NCBI RefSeq assembly: GCF_014191055.1
Contig: NZ_JACHWB010000009.1
Span: 44,948 to 108,947 of the forward strand
DNA length: 64,000 nucleotides
Origin: Microvirga lupini
GTDB lineage: Bacteria; Pseudomonadota; Alphaproteobacteria; Rhizobiales; Beijerinckiaceae
Direction: 5' to 3'
Under the pieces are notes generated by a model. The model was not told the DNA's origin and ran no database searches. It saw nothing but the letters and a program-made list of their open reading frames with translations. Numbering within the stretch: position 1 is the first letter of the stretch; the number at the start of each line of letters is the position of its first letter. The position numbers were made by a program, and so were the translations under genes. Positions 43,954-52,214 of the stretch are shown in pieces.

Positions 43954-44871
43954 TCAGAGCTTCCCCTTGCCGATGGCGCTGTGGCCGAAGAGACCTTGCG
44001 GACGGATGAACAGCGTGAGCAGCAGAAGCCCCCAAACCGCGACCTGCACCGTATCGGCGCCGAAGAGATGGATCGTCATCACTTCCGTCAGGCCGACGAT
44101 GAGTCCGCCGAGCACGGCACCCCAGATGGATCCCAATCCTCCGACCACCATGCCAGCGATCGCCTTGGTGCCGATGTCCTCACCCATCTGGGGCGAGACC
44201 TCGCCGTAGTTGATGGCGAAGAGAGCCCCCGCGAGGCCGCACAGCAATCCGGTCAACATGAACACGACCGGCACGATGCGGTGCATGTCGACGCCCAAAA
44301 TGTTCGCCGCATCGGGATTCTCCGCAATGGCCCGCAGGCCACGGCCGAGGCGGCTCGTGCGCAGCAGCCAGTTCAGTCCAATCACGATGACGACGACGAA
44401 CAGGAGACTGACGAACTGGGGCACTCTAACGAAGATGCCCCCAATGCTCATTGTCAGATCAGCCGATGGTCCGGGGAAGCGTTGTGCATCCGTGCCGTAC
44501 CCAATGCGAACAAGATTCTCGATTATGAGCAGAAATCCGAGCGAACTGACCAGCGGGATCGCATGCTCTGTAGAGTCGCCATACTTCGTCTTCATGATGC
44601 GGAATGTGAAGCGCTCGACCACCAGCGAGACGATCATCGAGGCAATGATGCCGACGGCCAAGGCCACTGGCCAGTAGCTCGGTCCCGTTAACCCGCCAGG
44701 AAGGCCCCAATAGGCCAGCGCCCAGCCAATCATGGCTGCAAACATGAAGAGCGTCGGGATCGTGAAATTGAGGAAGTTCAGAATACCAATCGTCAAGGTG
44801 AAGGCCACGGCAACCGTGACGTAGACGCTGCCCAGCATGAGGCTGTTGACGATTTGTTGTAACAGAAGCAT
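43954..44871 (-). CDS. livH: Branched-chain amino-acid ABC transporter permease LivH
   Basis: 305 residues from ATG 44871, with GGGAG nine bases upstream; ATG 44877 is equally possible. LLLQQIVNSLMLGSVYVTVA, LTIGILNFLNFTIPTLFMFA, RTSRLGRGLRAIAENPDAAN (the EAA-type coupling loop), and GGLGSIWGAVLGGLIVGLTE, RPQGLFG at the end. First gene of the seven-gene minus-strand transport operon. An operator-like site lies about 70 bases upstream. Confidence 0.92.
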   Translation of the reverse strand: MLLLQQIVNSLMLGSVYVTVAVAFTLTIGILNFLNFTIPTLFMFAAMIGWALAYWGLPGGLTGPSYWPVALAVGIIASMIVSLVVERFTFRIMKTKYGDSTEHAIPLVSSLGFLLIIENLVRIGYGTDAQRFPGPSADLTMSIGGIFVRVPQFVSLLFVVVIVIGLNWLLRTSRLGRGLRAIAENPDAANILGVDMHRIVPVVFMLTGLLCGLAGALFAINYGEVSPQMGEDIGTKAIAGMVVGGLGSIWGAVLGGLIVGLTEVMTIHLFGADTVQVAVWGLLLLTLFIRPQGLFGHSAIGKGKL

Positions 44872-45253
44872 GCGCATGCACTCCCGAGCGACCGAGGAAT
44901 CTACGTCCCCTCGGCACCAAAAAGGACGAAGCGTCTGAGCTTGTGTATACAATCGAGATGCGGAGTGGCAGCCTAAGGCGCACTTTACAACTCGGTCTCC
45001 ACCAGACTTACGCCGAGGGCGTTCATCTCTTCAGACAAGCCGTCAGTCGAAGTTCCCTCGCAAATTGGCCATTTTAAGCCGCCTTGCTCCATCTCTTAAC
45101 CGGTGTCATTGGCCCGCACTGGTTTGGGTTGCCGAACCTATCAACCATTGATCCAAACAAAGTTGGGAAACGCGGTTGATATGTCCTGACAACTTGTGCA
45201 CAGTGCGACTGGCTACATTAGATGTCAAGCCAAACTTCGGAGGCCAAACCGGC
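44872..45253. other. Divergent promoter region between transport and catabolic operons
   Basis: About 380 bases separating livH (minus) from the FAD monooxygenase (plus). It should contain both promoters. The only clear site is the palindrome-like element at 44941. Confidence 0.5.
44941..44954. promoter_or_regulatory. Putative GntR/FadR-type operator upstream of livH
   Basis: TTGTGTATACAATC contains the dyad TTGTATAC/GTATACAA (one mismatch), the kind of site bound by FadR-subfamily GntR proteins. It shares the core TTGTATAC with the site at 28567. The FCD-type GntR encoded at 48160 is the nearest candidate regulator. Confidence 0.5.
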
Positions 45254-46459
45254 ATGTCACAAGCAGCAGATCGGGTCGTCATTGTTGGCGCGGGGCCAGT
45301 CGGCCTCGTGGCCGCGAGTTATCTCTCGCAAGCAGGAGTTCCTGTCCTGATCGTCGAGGCCCACCGTGAACTTCCGCAGGATTTGCGCGCTTCCACGTTT
45401 CATCCTCCTACACTCGATATGCTGGACCGTTTCGGGATCGGCAGCAAGCTTGTGGAGCGCGGCCTCGTCTGCCGGCAATGGCAGTTCCGCGACCGGAACG
45501 AGGGAGTTGTGGCCACGTTCGACCTCTCATTGCTCGAGGGACTGACCAATCATCCTTACCGCCTGCAATGCGAACAGTGGAAGCTCAGCGAGGAACTGCG
45601 CAGCCTTCTCGAAGGCAATGACCTCGTCGAAATCAGGTATGAGGCCGAAGCTGTCGGCGTCACCCAGGATGATTTTGGCGTGACGCTCACCGTCCGCCGT
45701 CCCGACGATGCGCTGGAGGAAATCCGCGGCCGCTACCTTATTGCATCCGACGGCGCCCGCAGCGTCGTACGCAAGACGCTGGGAATTCCGTTCGAGGGAC
45801 AGACGATCCCCGAAATCTTCCTGTCGATGTCGACCCATTTCGATTTCGCCAAAGCGATCCCGAATCTCGCGCCCATCGCCTACATCACCGACCCTCAGGA
45901 ATGGGCCGTGCTGCTGCGCACGCCGAGCCTCTGGCGCGTTCTCCTGCCGACCGATCCGAACCAAACCGAGGAGCAGATCAAGGACCCCAAGGCCATGAAC
46001 GCCCGGCTCAAGGCGCTGTGCCCGAATGATAGGGATTATGACATCGTTCATGCCACCGCCTACCGCGTGAACGAGCGGGTGGCGACCCGATACATGGAAG
46101 GCCGCATCTTCCTTGCGGGCGACGCCGCGCATGTCAACAACCCCCTCGGCGGAATGGGTATGAATGGCGGCATCCATGATGCCGTGAACCTTTCCGAGAA
46201 GCTGGTGCAGGTTTGGAACGGCGCTGCCAATCTCGACCTAATGGGCCGCTACGAGCGCCAGCGCCGCAAGGCAGCCGTCGAGGCGGTCCAAGCGCAGACC
46301 CTGCGTAACCGCGCGATGATGAACGAAACCGATCCGTCCGCCCGGCGCGCCTATCACGATGAGTTGCGCGCGACGGTCGCCAATCCCGAAAGACACCGCG
46401 CCTATGTGATGCGCTCCTCGATGATCCAGTCGCTCAACGATCTTCGGGAAGTTGCCTGA
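45254..46459 (+). CDS. FAD-dependent monooxygenase (PheA/UbiH, FAD_binding_3 type)
   Basis: 401 residues from ATG 45254, GGAGG ten bases upstream. FAD dinucleotide motif VVIVGAGPVGLVAASYLSQA, the LRASTFHPPTLDMLDRFGIG loop, DGARSVVRKTLGIPFEG (the DG motif contacting FAD and NADPH) and FLAGDAAHVNNPLGGMGMNG (GD motif). This is the class A flavoprotein hydroxylase family that hydroxylates phenols and hydroxypyridines. It lacks the C-terminal thioredoxin-like domain of larger members. It opens the plus-strand operon that ends with the MBL hydrolase. Confidence 0.88.
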   Translation: MSQAADRVVIVGAGPVGLVAASYLSQAGVPVLIVEAHRELPQDLRASTFHPPTLDMLDRFGIGSKLVERGLVCRQWQFRDRNEGVVATFDLSLLEGLTNHPYRLQCEQWKLSEELRSLLEGNDLVEIRYEAEAVGVTQDDFGVTLTVRRPDDALEEIRGRYLIASDGARSVVRKTLGIPFEGQTIPEIFLSMSTHFDFAKAIPNLAPIAYITDPQEWAVLLRTPSLWRVLLPTDPNQTEEQIKDPKAMNARLKALCPNDRDYDIVHATAYRVNERVATRYMEGRIFLAGDAAHVNNPLGGMGMNGGIHDAVNLSEKLVQVWNGAANLDLMGRYERQRRKAAVEAVQAQTLRNRAMMNETDPSARRAYHDELRATVANPERHRAYVMRSSMIQSLNDLREVA

Positions 46460-46517
46460 TTTCGGTCTCCTCCTTGGCATCCCAAAACGTAGTTCTCCAG
46501 GAAAAGGAACAAGTAAG

Positions 46518-47264
46518 ATGGTCGACAGCCTAGGCTATCGCATGAAATTCGGTGTCATCGCGCCTTCGACGAATACATCGGTTCAACCCGAGTTCGATTC
46601 GATGCGCCCGGTCGGCGTAACGAATCATTTTTCGCGCATCGTCATCCCTGACAACTCGGTGGGCAGCGACGCCGACTTCAACCAGCTCATCGCCAACATC
46701 CGCAAGACCATGATGGACTCCGTCGACTCCGTCATGACCTGCAGCCCCGGTCACCTGATCATGGGCATGTCGGCGGAAACCTTCTGGGACGGCAAGCAGG
46801 GATCGGTGGATCTTCAGCGCCGCGTCGAAGATCGCGCAGGCGTCAAGGTCACGATGGGATCGGACGCCTGTCAGGCGGCCCTGAACGCATACGGCAATAT
46901 CAAGCGTATCGCCGTCGTCACGCCCTACATGCCCGTCGGCGACGAACAGGTTCATCGCTTCTTCACCGATTGCGGCTTCGAGGTCGCCAAGATCAAAGGC
47001 TTGAGGTGCCCGAGCCCGATGCTCATCGCCCATGTTTCCGAGGGGGAGCTGCGCGACGCGATCAACGAGCTCAACGACCCATCGGTCGACGCCATTGTTC
47101 AGGTCGGAACCAACCTCGCCATGGCGCGCCTGGCCGGTGTCGCCGAGTTCTGGCTCGACAAACCCGTGATCGCGATCAACACCGCGACCTACTGGTATGC
47201 CCTACGCCAGAACGGCATCAACGATAAGGTTCAAGGCTTCGGCTCTCTTCTATCGAAATTCTAA
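46518..47264 (+). CDS. Asp/Glu racemase-family protein (maleate isomerase/arylmalonate decarboxylase-like), one active-site Cys absent
   Basis: 248 residues from ATG 46518, with AAAGGAAC upstream. FGVIAPSTNTSVQPEFDSMR, HLIMGMSAETFWDGKQG, and IAVVTPYMPVGDEQVHRFFT mark the maleate isomerase/AMDase group. Cys75 (VMTCSPGHL) is in the first active-site position. The second position reads IVQVGTNLAMA, with Gly197-Thr198 and no Cys. Maleate isomerases use two Cys, arylmalonate decarboxylase uses only the second. This pattern of first-only is therefore atypical. It may be an isomerase variant, decarboxylase or hydrolase. Confidence 0.8.
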   Translation: MVDSLGYRMKFGVIAPSTNTSVQPEFDSMRPVGVTNHFSRIVIPDNSVGSDADFNQLIANIRKTMMDSVDSVMTCSPGHLIMGMSAETFWDGKQGSVDLQRRVEDRAGVKVTMGSDACQAALNAYGNIKRIAVVTPYMPVGDEQVHRFFTDCGFEVAKIKGLRCPSPMLIAHVSEGELRDAINELNDPSVDAIVQVGTNLAMARLAGVAEFWLDKPVIAINTATYWYALRQNGINDKVQGFGSLLSKF

Positions 47265-47293
47265 GCCGCCGTGCGCGGACCGGAGAGCTCCAG

Positions 47294-48193
47294 ATGAAAT
47301 ACAATTTTATCCCGATCACGCATCGAAAGCCTCTGCGTTGGCCGAACGGCAAACGTCTGGCGATTATCCTGACAACTAATCTGGAATATTGGGATCCGGT
47401 CCGTGACACTGCCAAGCCGTTCTACCCGGGCGGGCCGAGCATCGTCGGCGGCGACCTCCCCGGCAACGTCTACGACAATGCCAATTACACATGGCGCGAG
47501 TACGGTCAGCGAGTCGGTGTCTGGCGCATGTTCGACGTGTTCGATGCCGAAGGTGTTCAGACCAGCTGCACGATGAACGCCAAAATGGCATTGGAACGGC
47601 GGCCGGCCGTGGATGCCGCGCTGGAGCGGGGATGGGAAATCGTCGCCCATAACTACGTGCAGTCCGAATTGCTGACCGACTACATGTTCGATGAGGCGGC
47701 CGAACGGGAGATCATCCGCAAGACGCTGGACATATACGAGGAGGTGTGCGGCAGGAAGGCCAAAGGCTGGCTCTCGAGCTCGCTGCGCTCGACCCTCAAC
47801 ACGATCGATATTCTGGCAGAAGAAGGCCTGATCTTCGTCACCGACCTTCTGAACGACGATCAGCCCTATCTCGTCGAGACACGCAGCGGCAGGCCGATGG
47901 TGTCGATCTCCTATACGTCAGAGGTCAACGATTTCAGCTTCCTGCGACAGGGCTTGAGCGCCGAGAGTGGCCTGCAGATGTTCAGGGAGCAGTTCGACTG
48001 GCTTTATGCCGAAAGCGCTACGAGCGGGCGCTTCATGAACATCGGGCTGCATCCCCACGTAATCGGGCAAGCCTATCGCATCCGGGCGCTGCGCGATTTC
48101 ATCCGCTACGCAAAGCAATTCGACGACGTCTGGTTCGCGACCCGTGAGGAGATAGCCGAATGGTATCTGCAAAACCACTCGAGTCACATCTGA
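47294..48193 (+). CDS. Polysaccharide deacetylase-family (PuuE-like) hydrolase
   Basis: 299 residues. The NodB-like barrel with PNGKRLAIILTTNLEYWDP, YTWREYGQRVGVWRMFDVFD, WEIVAHNYVQSELLTDYMFD, and SYTSEVNDFSFLRQ, IGLHPHVIGQAYRIRALRDF. These are the motifs of the allantoinase PuuE and related amide hydrolases, which lack some of the metal ligands of chitin deacetylases. In this setting it is more likely to hydrolyse a small cyclic or acyclic amide than a polysaccharide. Its 3' end overlaps the GntR gene by 34 bases. Confidence 0.82.
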   Translation: MKYNFIPITHRKPLRWPNGKRLAIILTTNLEYWDPVRDTAKPFYPGGPSIVGGDLPGNVYDNANYTWREYGQRVGVWRMFDVFDAEGVQTSCTMNAKMALERRPAVDAALERGWEIVAHNYVQSELLTDYMFDEAAEREIIRKTLDIYEEVCGRKAKGWLSSSLRSTLNTIDILAEEGLIFVTDLLNDDQPYLVETRSGRPMVSISYTSEVNDFSFLRQGLSAESGLQMFREQFDWLYAESATSGRFMNIGLHPHVIGQAYRIRALRDFIRYAKQFDDVWFATREEIAEWYLQNHSSHI

Positions 48194-48960
48194 GCTCGCT
48201 CAGCCTTGTAGGCGCGGGGGAGTTCGCTCTCGACGAGTTGAACCTCATTGACGACGACAGCGGCCGCGGGCGGCCAGCCGACAAGGCCTATCTCGGTATT
48301 CGCCGCGCAATCCTGAACGGAGTTCTGAAGTCCGGCGAGCATCTGCGCGAGGAGCCTCTCGCGCAGATGACGGGCACAAGCCGCACACCCGTGCGTGACG
48401 CACTTGGGCGCCTCGTCGCCGAGGGGCTTGCCGTGCAAGTGAACCGGCATCGTTTCGTTGCCGATTTCTCCTTCGAGGAGATCACCGTCGTTTTTGGCCT
48501 GCGCGCCAAGATCGAGGGCTACGCGGCGTCTCTGGCGGCCCAGCGGATCACGCAGCCGGAACTCGATGCGCTTGCCGACAGCATCTACAAAATCGACCAG
48601 TTGTCTGGCCTCGATCCGGAAATCGCAGCGGAGCGCTTCCTGAGGTTGAACGCCGAGTTCCACAGCATCATCGTTCGCGCGGCGCGGTCCAGCCAGCTCC
48701 AGGCGCTGGTCGCCCAGACCGTGGCCGTTCCTCTGACGACGATCAAGAAGTTCATTTGGGACCAGAAGCTGAACATCGTTCGCTCGAACGCTCACCACCG
48801 TGACATACTGGACGCGTTGACCCAGCGGGACAGCGATTGGGCGGAGGCTTCGATGACGGGCCACATTCTCTCGACGCGGCCAAAGTCACCACCGTTCAAA
48901 CGGGAGCCGTCGCGCAACCAGCAACCCAAGGAACAGCATTCGCATGACCAGCAAACGTGA
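48160..48960 (+). CDS. GntR-family regulator, FCD subfamily
   Basis: 266 residues. HTH: AYLGIRRAILNGVLKSGEHL, LAQMTGTSRTPVRDALGRLV, EGLAVQVNRHRFVADFS. FCD effector domain: FGLRAKIEGYAASLAAQRIT, FLRLNAEFHSIIVRAARSSQ, NAHHRDILDALTQRDSDWAE. A Gln/His-rich tail ends the protein. It sits inside the catabolic operon, overlapping both neighbours (34 bases with the deacetylase gene, 17 with the aldehyde dehydrogenase), so it is probably produced with the pathway and controls it. Confidence 0.87.
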   Translation: MVSAKPLESHLSSLSLVGAGEFALDELNLIDDDSGRGRPADKAYLGIRRAILNGVLKSGEHLREEPLAQMTGTSRTPVRDALGRLVAEGLAVQVNRHRFVADFSFEEITVVFGLRAKIEGYAASLAAQRITQPELDALADSIYKIDQLSGLDPEIAAERFLRLNAEFHSIIVRAARSSQLQALVAQTVAVPLTTIKKFIWDQKLNIVRSNAHHRDILDALTQRDSDWAEASMTGHILSTRPKSPPFKREPSRNQQPKEQHSHDQQT

Positions 48961-50446
48961 CGCGCTGACGGATAGGCCGCTCCATGTCGGTGGACATATC
49001 GGCGGCAGACCTGTTCCGCTCGACGGCGCCGAGATAGAGATCCTCGATCCAACGACGGAGAAGACGATTGCTGTCCTGCACGAGGACTCGGTCGAGAATG
49101 TCGACCGAGCCGTACGGGCTGCACGCGCCGCATTTGACCACGGACCGTGGCGCAAGACTACGGTTGCTGAGCGTCAGGCGACCCTGATGGCGATCCATGA
49201 CGCGATTATGGCGCATTCCGAAGAGCTGTCTGAGCTCGAGGCGATCAACACCGGCATTCCGGCAGGCCTCACCCGTGCCTTCCACATCCAGCGCGCCGCC
49301 CACAATTTTCGATTCTTCGCGGAGTATATCGGGCAGGCCGGCGGCGACGTTTATACTCAAGAGCCCGGCATCCTCAGCCAGGTGACTTACGAGCCGCTCG
49401 GCGTCTGTGCCTTGATCGGCCCCTGGAACATGCCGCTCGGCCTGACCGCGATGAAGATCGCCGGCGCGCTGGCCTTCGGCAATACCTGCGTGGTCAAGCC
49501 CTCGGAATTGACGCCCCTGACAGTGGCCCGCCTGTTCGAAATCATTGGGAATGGCGTTCTGCCCGAGGGTGTGCTTAATCTCGTCAACGGCTCGGGCCAG
49601 GTAACCGGCTCCGCGCTGAGCGCGCATTCCGGCATCGACATGCTCTCGTTCACGGGCGGGACGCAGACAGGAGCCAACATCCTGGCCGCTATGGCGAAGG
49701 GCATCAAGCGGCCGGCCATGGAGCTCGGTGGAAAATCCGCGAATATCATCTTCGCCGATGCCGATTTCGATACCGCGCTTGACGCTGCGCTCCTGAGCGC
49801 CTTCATGAACAATGGGCAGATGTGCCTTGCCGGCAGCCGCATCTTTGTTCAGCGCCCGATCGCGGGCCGCTTCCTCGGCGCTTTCGAGCAGCGTGTCAAA
49901 GCCCTGCGCATCGGCGATCCTCTGGTCGCCGGCACCGAGATCGGTCCCATGATCAATGCCGCGCAACGGGACCGCCTGAAGCGCTATGCGGCCTCCGGTC
50001 TTGGGCAGAACGCCACGCTTCTCGCCGGCGGCAAGGATTTCGAAGGCTTCGACAGGGGATTCTTTGCCGAGCCGACCGTCATGCTCGCTCCCGACAACAG
50101 CCTGGCGATCTGCCAGGAGGAGATTTTCGGGCCGTTCGCGACGATCCAGATCTTCGACGAGGAGGAGGATGTCGTTTCGCGCGCCAATGACAGCGTCTTC
50201 GGGCTCGTCGGCTATATCTGGACGCGCGACCTCGAACGCGCTTTGCGGGTCTCCGCCGATCTGCGCACCGGCACCGTTTTGGTCAATACGCCGATCATTC
50301 GCGATTTGCGGACCGGGTTCGGCGGCTACAAGCAGTCCGGCCTTGGGCGTGAGGGCGGCAACGGTTCGCGAGCCATGTTCACCGAAATGAAGAGCACCAT
50401 AATCGCGCGCGGCAAGCGTTCGCTTCCCCGCCTCGGCTTGTCCTGA
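48944..50446 (+). CDS. NAD(P)-dependent aldehyde dehydrogenase
   Basis: 500 residues, usual family length. Motifs in order: ILDPTTEKTIAVLHEDSVEN, GPWNMPLGLTAMKIAGALAF, VKPSELTPLTVARLFEIIG, FTGGTQTGANILAAMA, general base E260 (MELGGKSANIIFADADFD), catalytic Cys294 (NNGQMCLAGSR) and EEIFGPFATIQIFDEEEDVV. It should oxidise an aldehyde formed earlier in the pathway. Nothing in the sequence fixes the substrate. Confidence 0.92.
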   Translation: MTSKRDALTDRPLHVGGHIGGRPVPLDGAEIEILDPTTEKTIAVLHEDSVENVDRAVRAARAAFDHGPWRKTTVAERQATLMAIHDAIMAHSEELSELEAINTGIPAGLTRAFHIQRAAHNFRFFAEYIGQAGGDVYTQEPGILSQVTYEPLGVCALIGPWNMPLGLTAMKIAGALAFGNTCVVKPSELTPLTVARLFEIIGNGVLPEGVLNLVNGSGQVTGSALSAHSGIDMLSFTGGTQTGANILAAMAKGIKRPAMELGGKSANIIFADADFDTALDAALLSAFMNNGQMCLAGSRIFVQRPIAGRFLGAFEQRVKALRIGDPLVAGTEIGPMINAAQRDRLKRYAASGLGQNATLLAGGKDFEGFDRGFFAEPTVMLAPDNSLAICQEEIFGPFATIQIFDEEEDVVSRANDSVFGLVGYIWTRDLERALRVSADLRTGTVLVNTPIIRDLRTGFGGYKQSGLGREGGNGSRAMFTEMKSTIIARGKRSLPRLGLS

Positions 50447-50478
50447 TCGCCACCACGCAATGGAAACACCAAACAGCA

Positions 50479-51315
50479 ATGACCGATTACCGTCCTTCTC
50501 TCCGCGACCGCGTGGTCATCGTCACAGGCGCATCGCGCGGCCTGGGTCGTGAAATGGCTCTTGAACTCGCGGCATCTGGCTGCAAGGTCGCGATCTGCGG
50601 CTCGGCCGATACGCCCGAGCTGCGCGCCACCGCGTCCGATGCCGAAGCCTTCGCGGGCGGCTCCATTCTCGTTCATATTGCCGATGTCGCAGACCCGGCT
50701 GCCTGCGACGGATTGGTGGCCGCCACGTTGGTGCGGTTCGGCAGGATCGATGTGCTGATCAACAATGCCGGCCGCGGCATGCGCCTCATCTCAGAGACGT
50801 TCAACACGGTCCCGACGAAGTTCTGGGAAGCGAAGCCGGACGACTGGCGCGCCATCATCGACGCCAACCTTAACGGCGCGTTCTATATGGCGCGCGCAGT
50901 TGCGCCGCACATGGTTGCGCAGGGCTTCGGCAAGATCATCAATATCTCCACGTCTGATCAGACGATGGTGCGCAGGGGCTATTCCCCCTACGGGCCGTCG
51001 AAGGCGGCGCTGGAGGCCGCCTCCCGCGTGTGGGCGCAGGATCTCGAGGGTACCGGCGTGGACGTCAACGCCTATCTGCCCGGTGGCGCCGCCGATACCG
51101 ACCTGCTTCCTCCAAGCGGCGTCCGTCGTGGTGCGGACGGCAATCTGCTGCCGTCGTCGATCATGCGTCGCGCGATTGGGTGGCTCTGTTCCGACGCCTC
51201 AAATGGCCAGACGGGCGGCCGCTATATCGCTCGCCTGTGGGACGATGCCTTGCCCGCCACGGAAGCAGCCGCCGCATCGCGCTCGCCCCAGGTCGAGCGC
51301 CCCGCGATCATGTAG
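50479..51315 (+). CDS. Short-chain dehydrogenase/reductase
   Basis: 278 residues. VVIVTGASRGLGREMALELA (TGxxxGxG), VLINNAGRG (NNAG), Ser in IINISTSDQTM and the catalytic YGPSK at the expected spacing. An insertion after NNAG (LISETFNTVPTKFWEAKPDD) and a longer C-terminus (AARSPQVERPAIM-like) set it slightly apart from standard 250-residue members. In the same operon as the aldehyde dehydrogenase, 32 bases downstream. Confidence 0.88.
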   Translation: MTDYRPSLRDRVVIVTGASRGLGREMALELAASGCKVAICGSADTPELRATASDAEAFAGGSILVHIADVADPAACDGLVAATLVRFGRIDVLINNAGRGMRLISETFNTVPTKFWEAKPDDWRAIIDANLNGAFYMARAVAPHMVAQGFGKIINISTSDQTMVRRGYSPYGPSKAALEAASRVWAQDLEGTGVDVNAYLPGGAADTDLLPPSGVRRGADGNLLPSSIMRRAIGWLCSDASNGQTGGRYIARLWDDALPATEAAAASRSPQVERPAIM

Positions 51316-51322
51316 GTGCAGG

Positions 51323-52195
51323 ATGGAAATCGGAAACGCCAAGCTTCACCGCATCGTGGATCTCGATCCCTTCGCGCTGCCGATCGACTTTCTGCTGCCT
51401 GAAGCGAAACTCGCGGAGATCCAGACCGAGGCCGCGACGCTCGCGCCGCATCACGTCGACTTCGATGCCGGCACCGTTCTGCTCGGCGTGCAGAGTTTCG
51501 TGCTCCAGGTCAATGGTCTCAACATCCTCATCGATGCCTGCATCGGCGAGGACAAGGAGCGTCCGCGCCGCCTGGATTGGCATCGGCGCACCGGCTCGGG
51601 CTATCTCGAGGCGCTCGCAACCGCAGGATTGCGGCCCGAAGACATCCATGTGGTCCTCTGCACCCATCTTCATGCCGATCACGTCGGCTGGAACACGCGC
51701 CTCGACAATGGACGCTGGGTGGCGACCTTTCCGCGCGCGCGCTATCTAACCGGATCGTCCGAGCTTGCCCATTGGCAGGAGGAGGAACGCATCGCACCCG
51801 GCGCGCACAACCACGGGGCCTATACAGACAGCGTGCTTCCGGTGATCGAGGCGGGCCAGATGGACACGGTGGACGACGGCTTCGAGTTGGCCGCGGGACT
51901 GTCCATCGTGCCGCTGCCCGGTCACTCCCCCGGACAGGTCGGTCTCGACCTCACCTATGGGGCCGATGAGCACATTCTGTTCTGCGGCGACGCGATCCAT
52001 TCACCGGTCCAAGTCTTCAAGCCGCTCTGGTCCAGCCGATTCTGCTCCGATCCGGTCGAGGCTGCCGAGACCCGGACTCGCCTGCTGGAGCGCTCTGCCG
52101 ACGAGGGCACCATCATCGTGCCCTCGCACATTCGTCACGCGAGCGGATTGCGCGTCCAGCGTTGCAGCTGCGGCTTCCGTCCTGTCTTCGTATGA
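51323..52195 (+). CDS. MBL-fold metallo-hydrolase
   Basis: 290 residues from ATG 51323, starting only 7 bases after the SDR stop. The zinc motif HxHxDH is H115-L-H117-A-D119-H120 (CTHLHADHVGWNTRL), with further ligands in VPLPGHSPGQVG, LFCGDAIHSP and VPSHIRHASG. The fold is shared by lactonases such as quorum-quenching AHL lactonase and 4-pyridoxolactonase, so a lactone or cyclic ester formed by the upstream enzymes is a reasonable substrate guess. The decayed gene at 36.2-37.1 kb has the same layout. Confidence 0.88.
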   Translation: MEIGNAKLHRIVDLDPFALPIDFLLPEAKLAEIQTEAATLAPHHVDFDAGTVLLGVQSFVLQVNGLNILIDACIGEDKERPRRLDWHRRTGSGYLEALATAGLRPEDIHVVLCTHLHADHVGWNTRLDNGRWVATFPRARYLTGSSELAHWQEEERIAPGAHNHGAYTDSVLPVIEAGQMDTVDDGFELAAGLSIVPLPGHSPGQVGLDLTYGADEHILFCGDAIHSPVQVFKPLWSSRFCSDPVEAAETRTRLLERSADEGTIIVPSHIRHASGLRVQRCSCGFRPVFV

Positions 52196-52214
52196 GCACG
52201 CCGGCCACGAACAG

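Noticed and set aside
47294..48193. Chitin or peptidoglycan deacetylase
   Set aside because: No signal peptide and a cytoplasmic catabolic operon; the motifs fit PuuE-like amide hydrolases better.
48896..50479. 527-codon open frame opposite the aldehyde dehydrogenase
   Set aside because: It mirrors the dehydrogenase gene codon for codon on the other strand, has no recognisable domain and is a GC-rich shadow frame.
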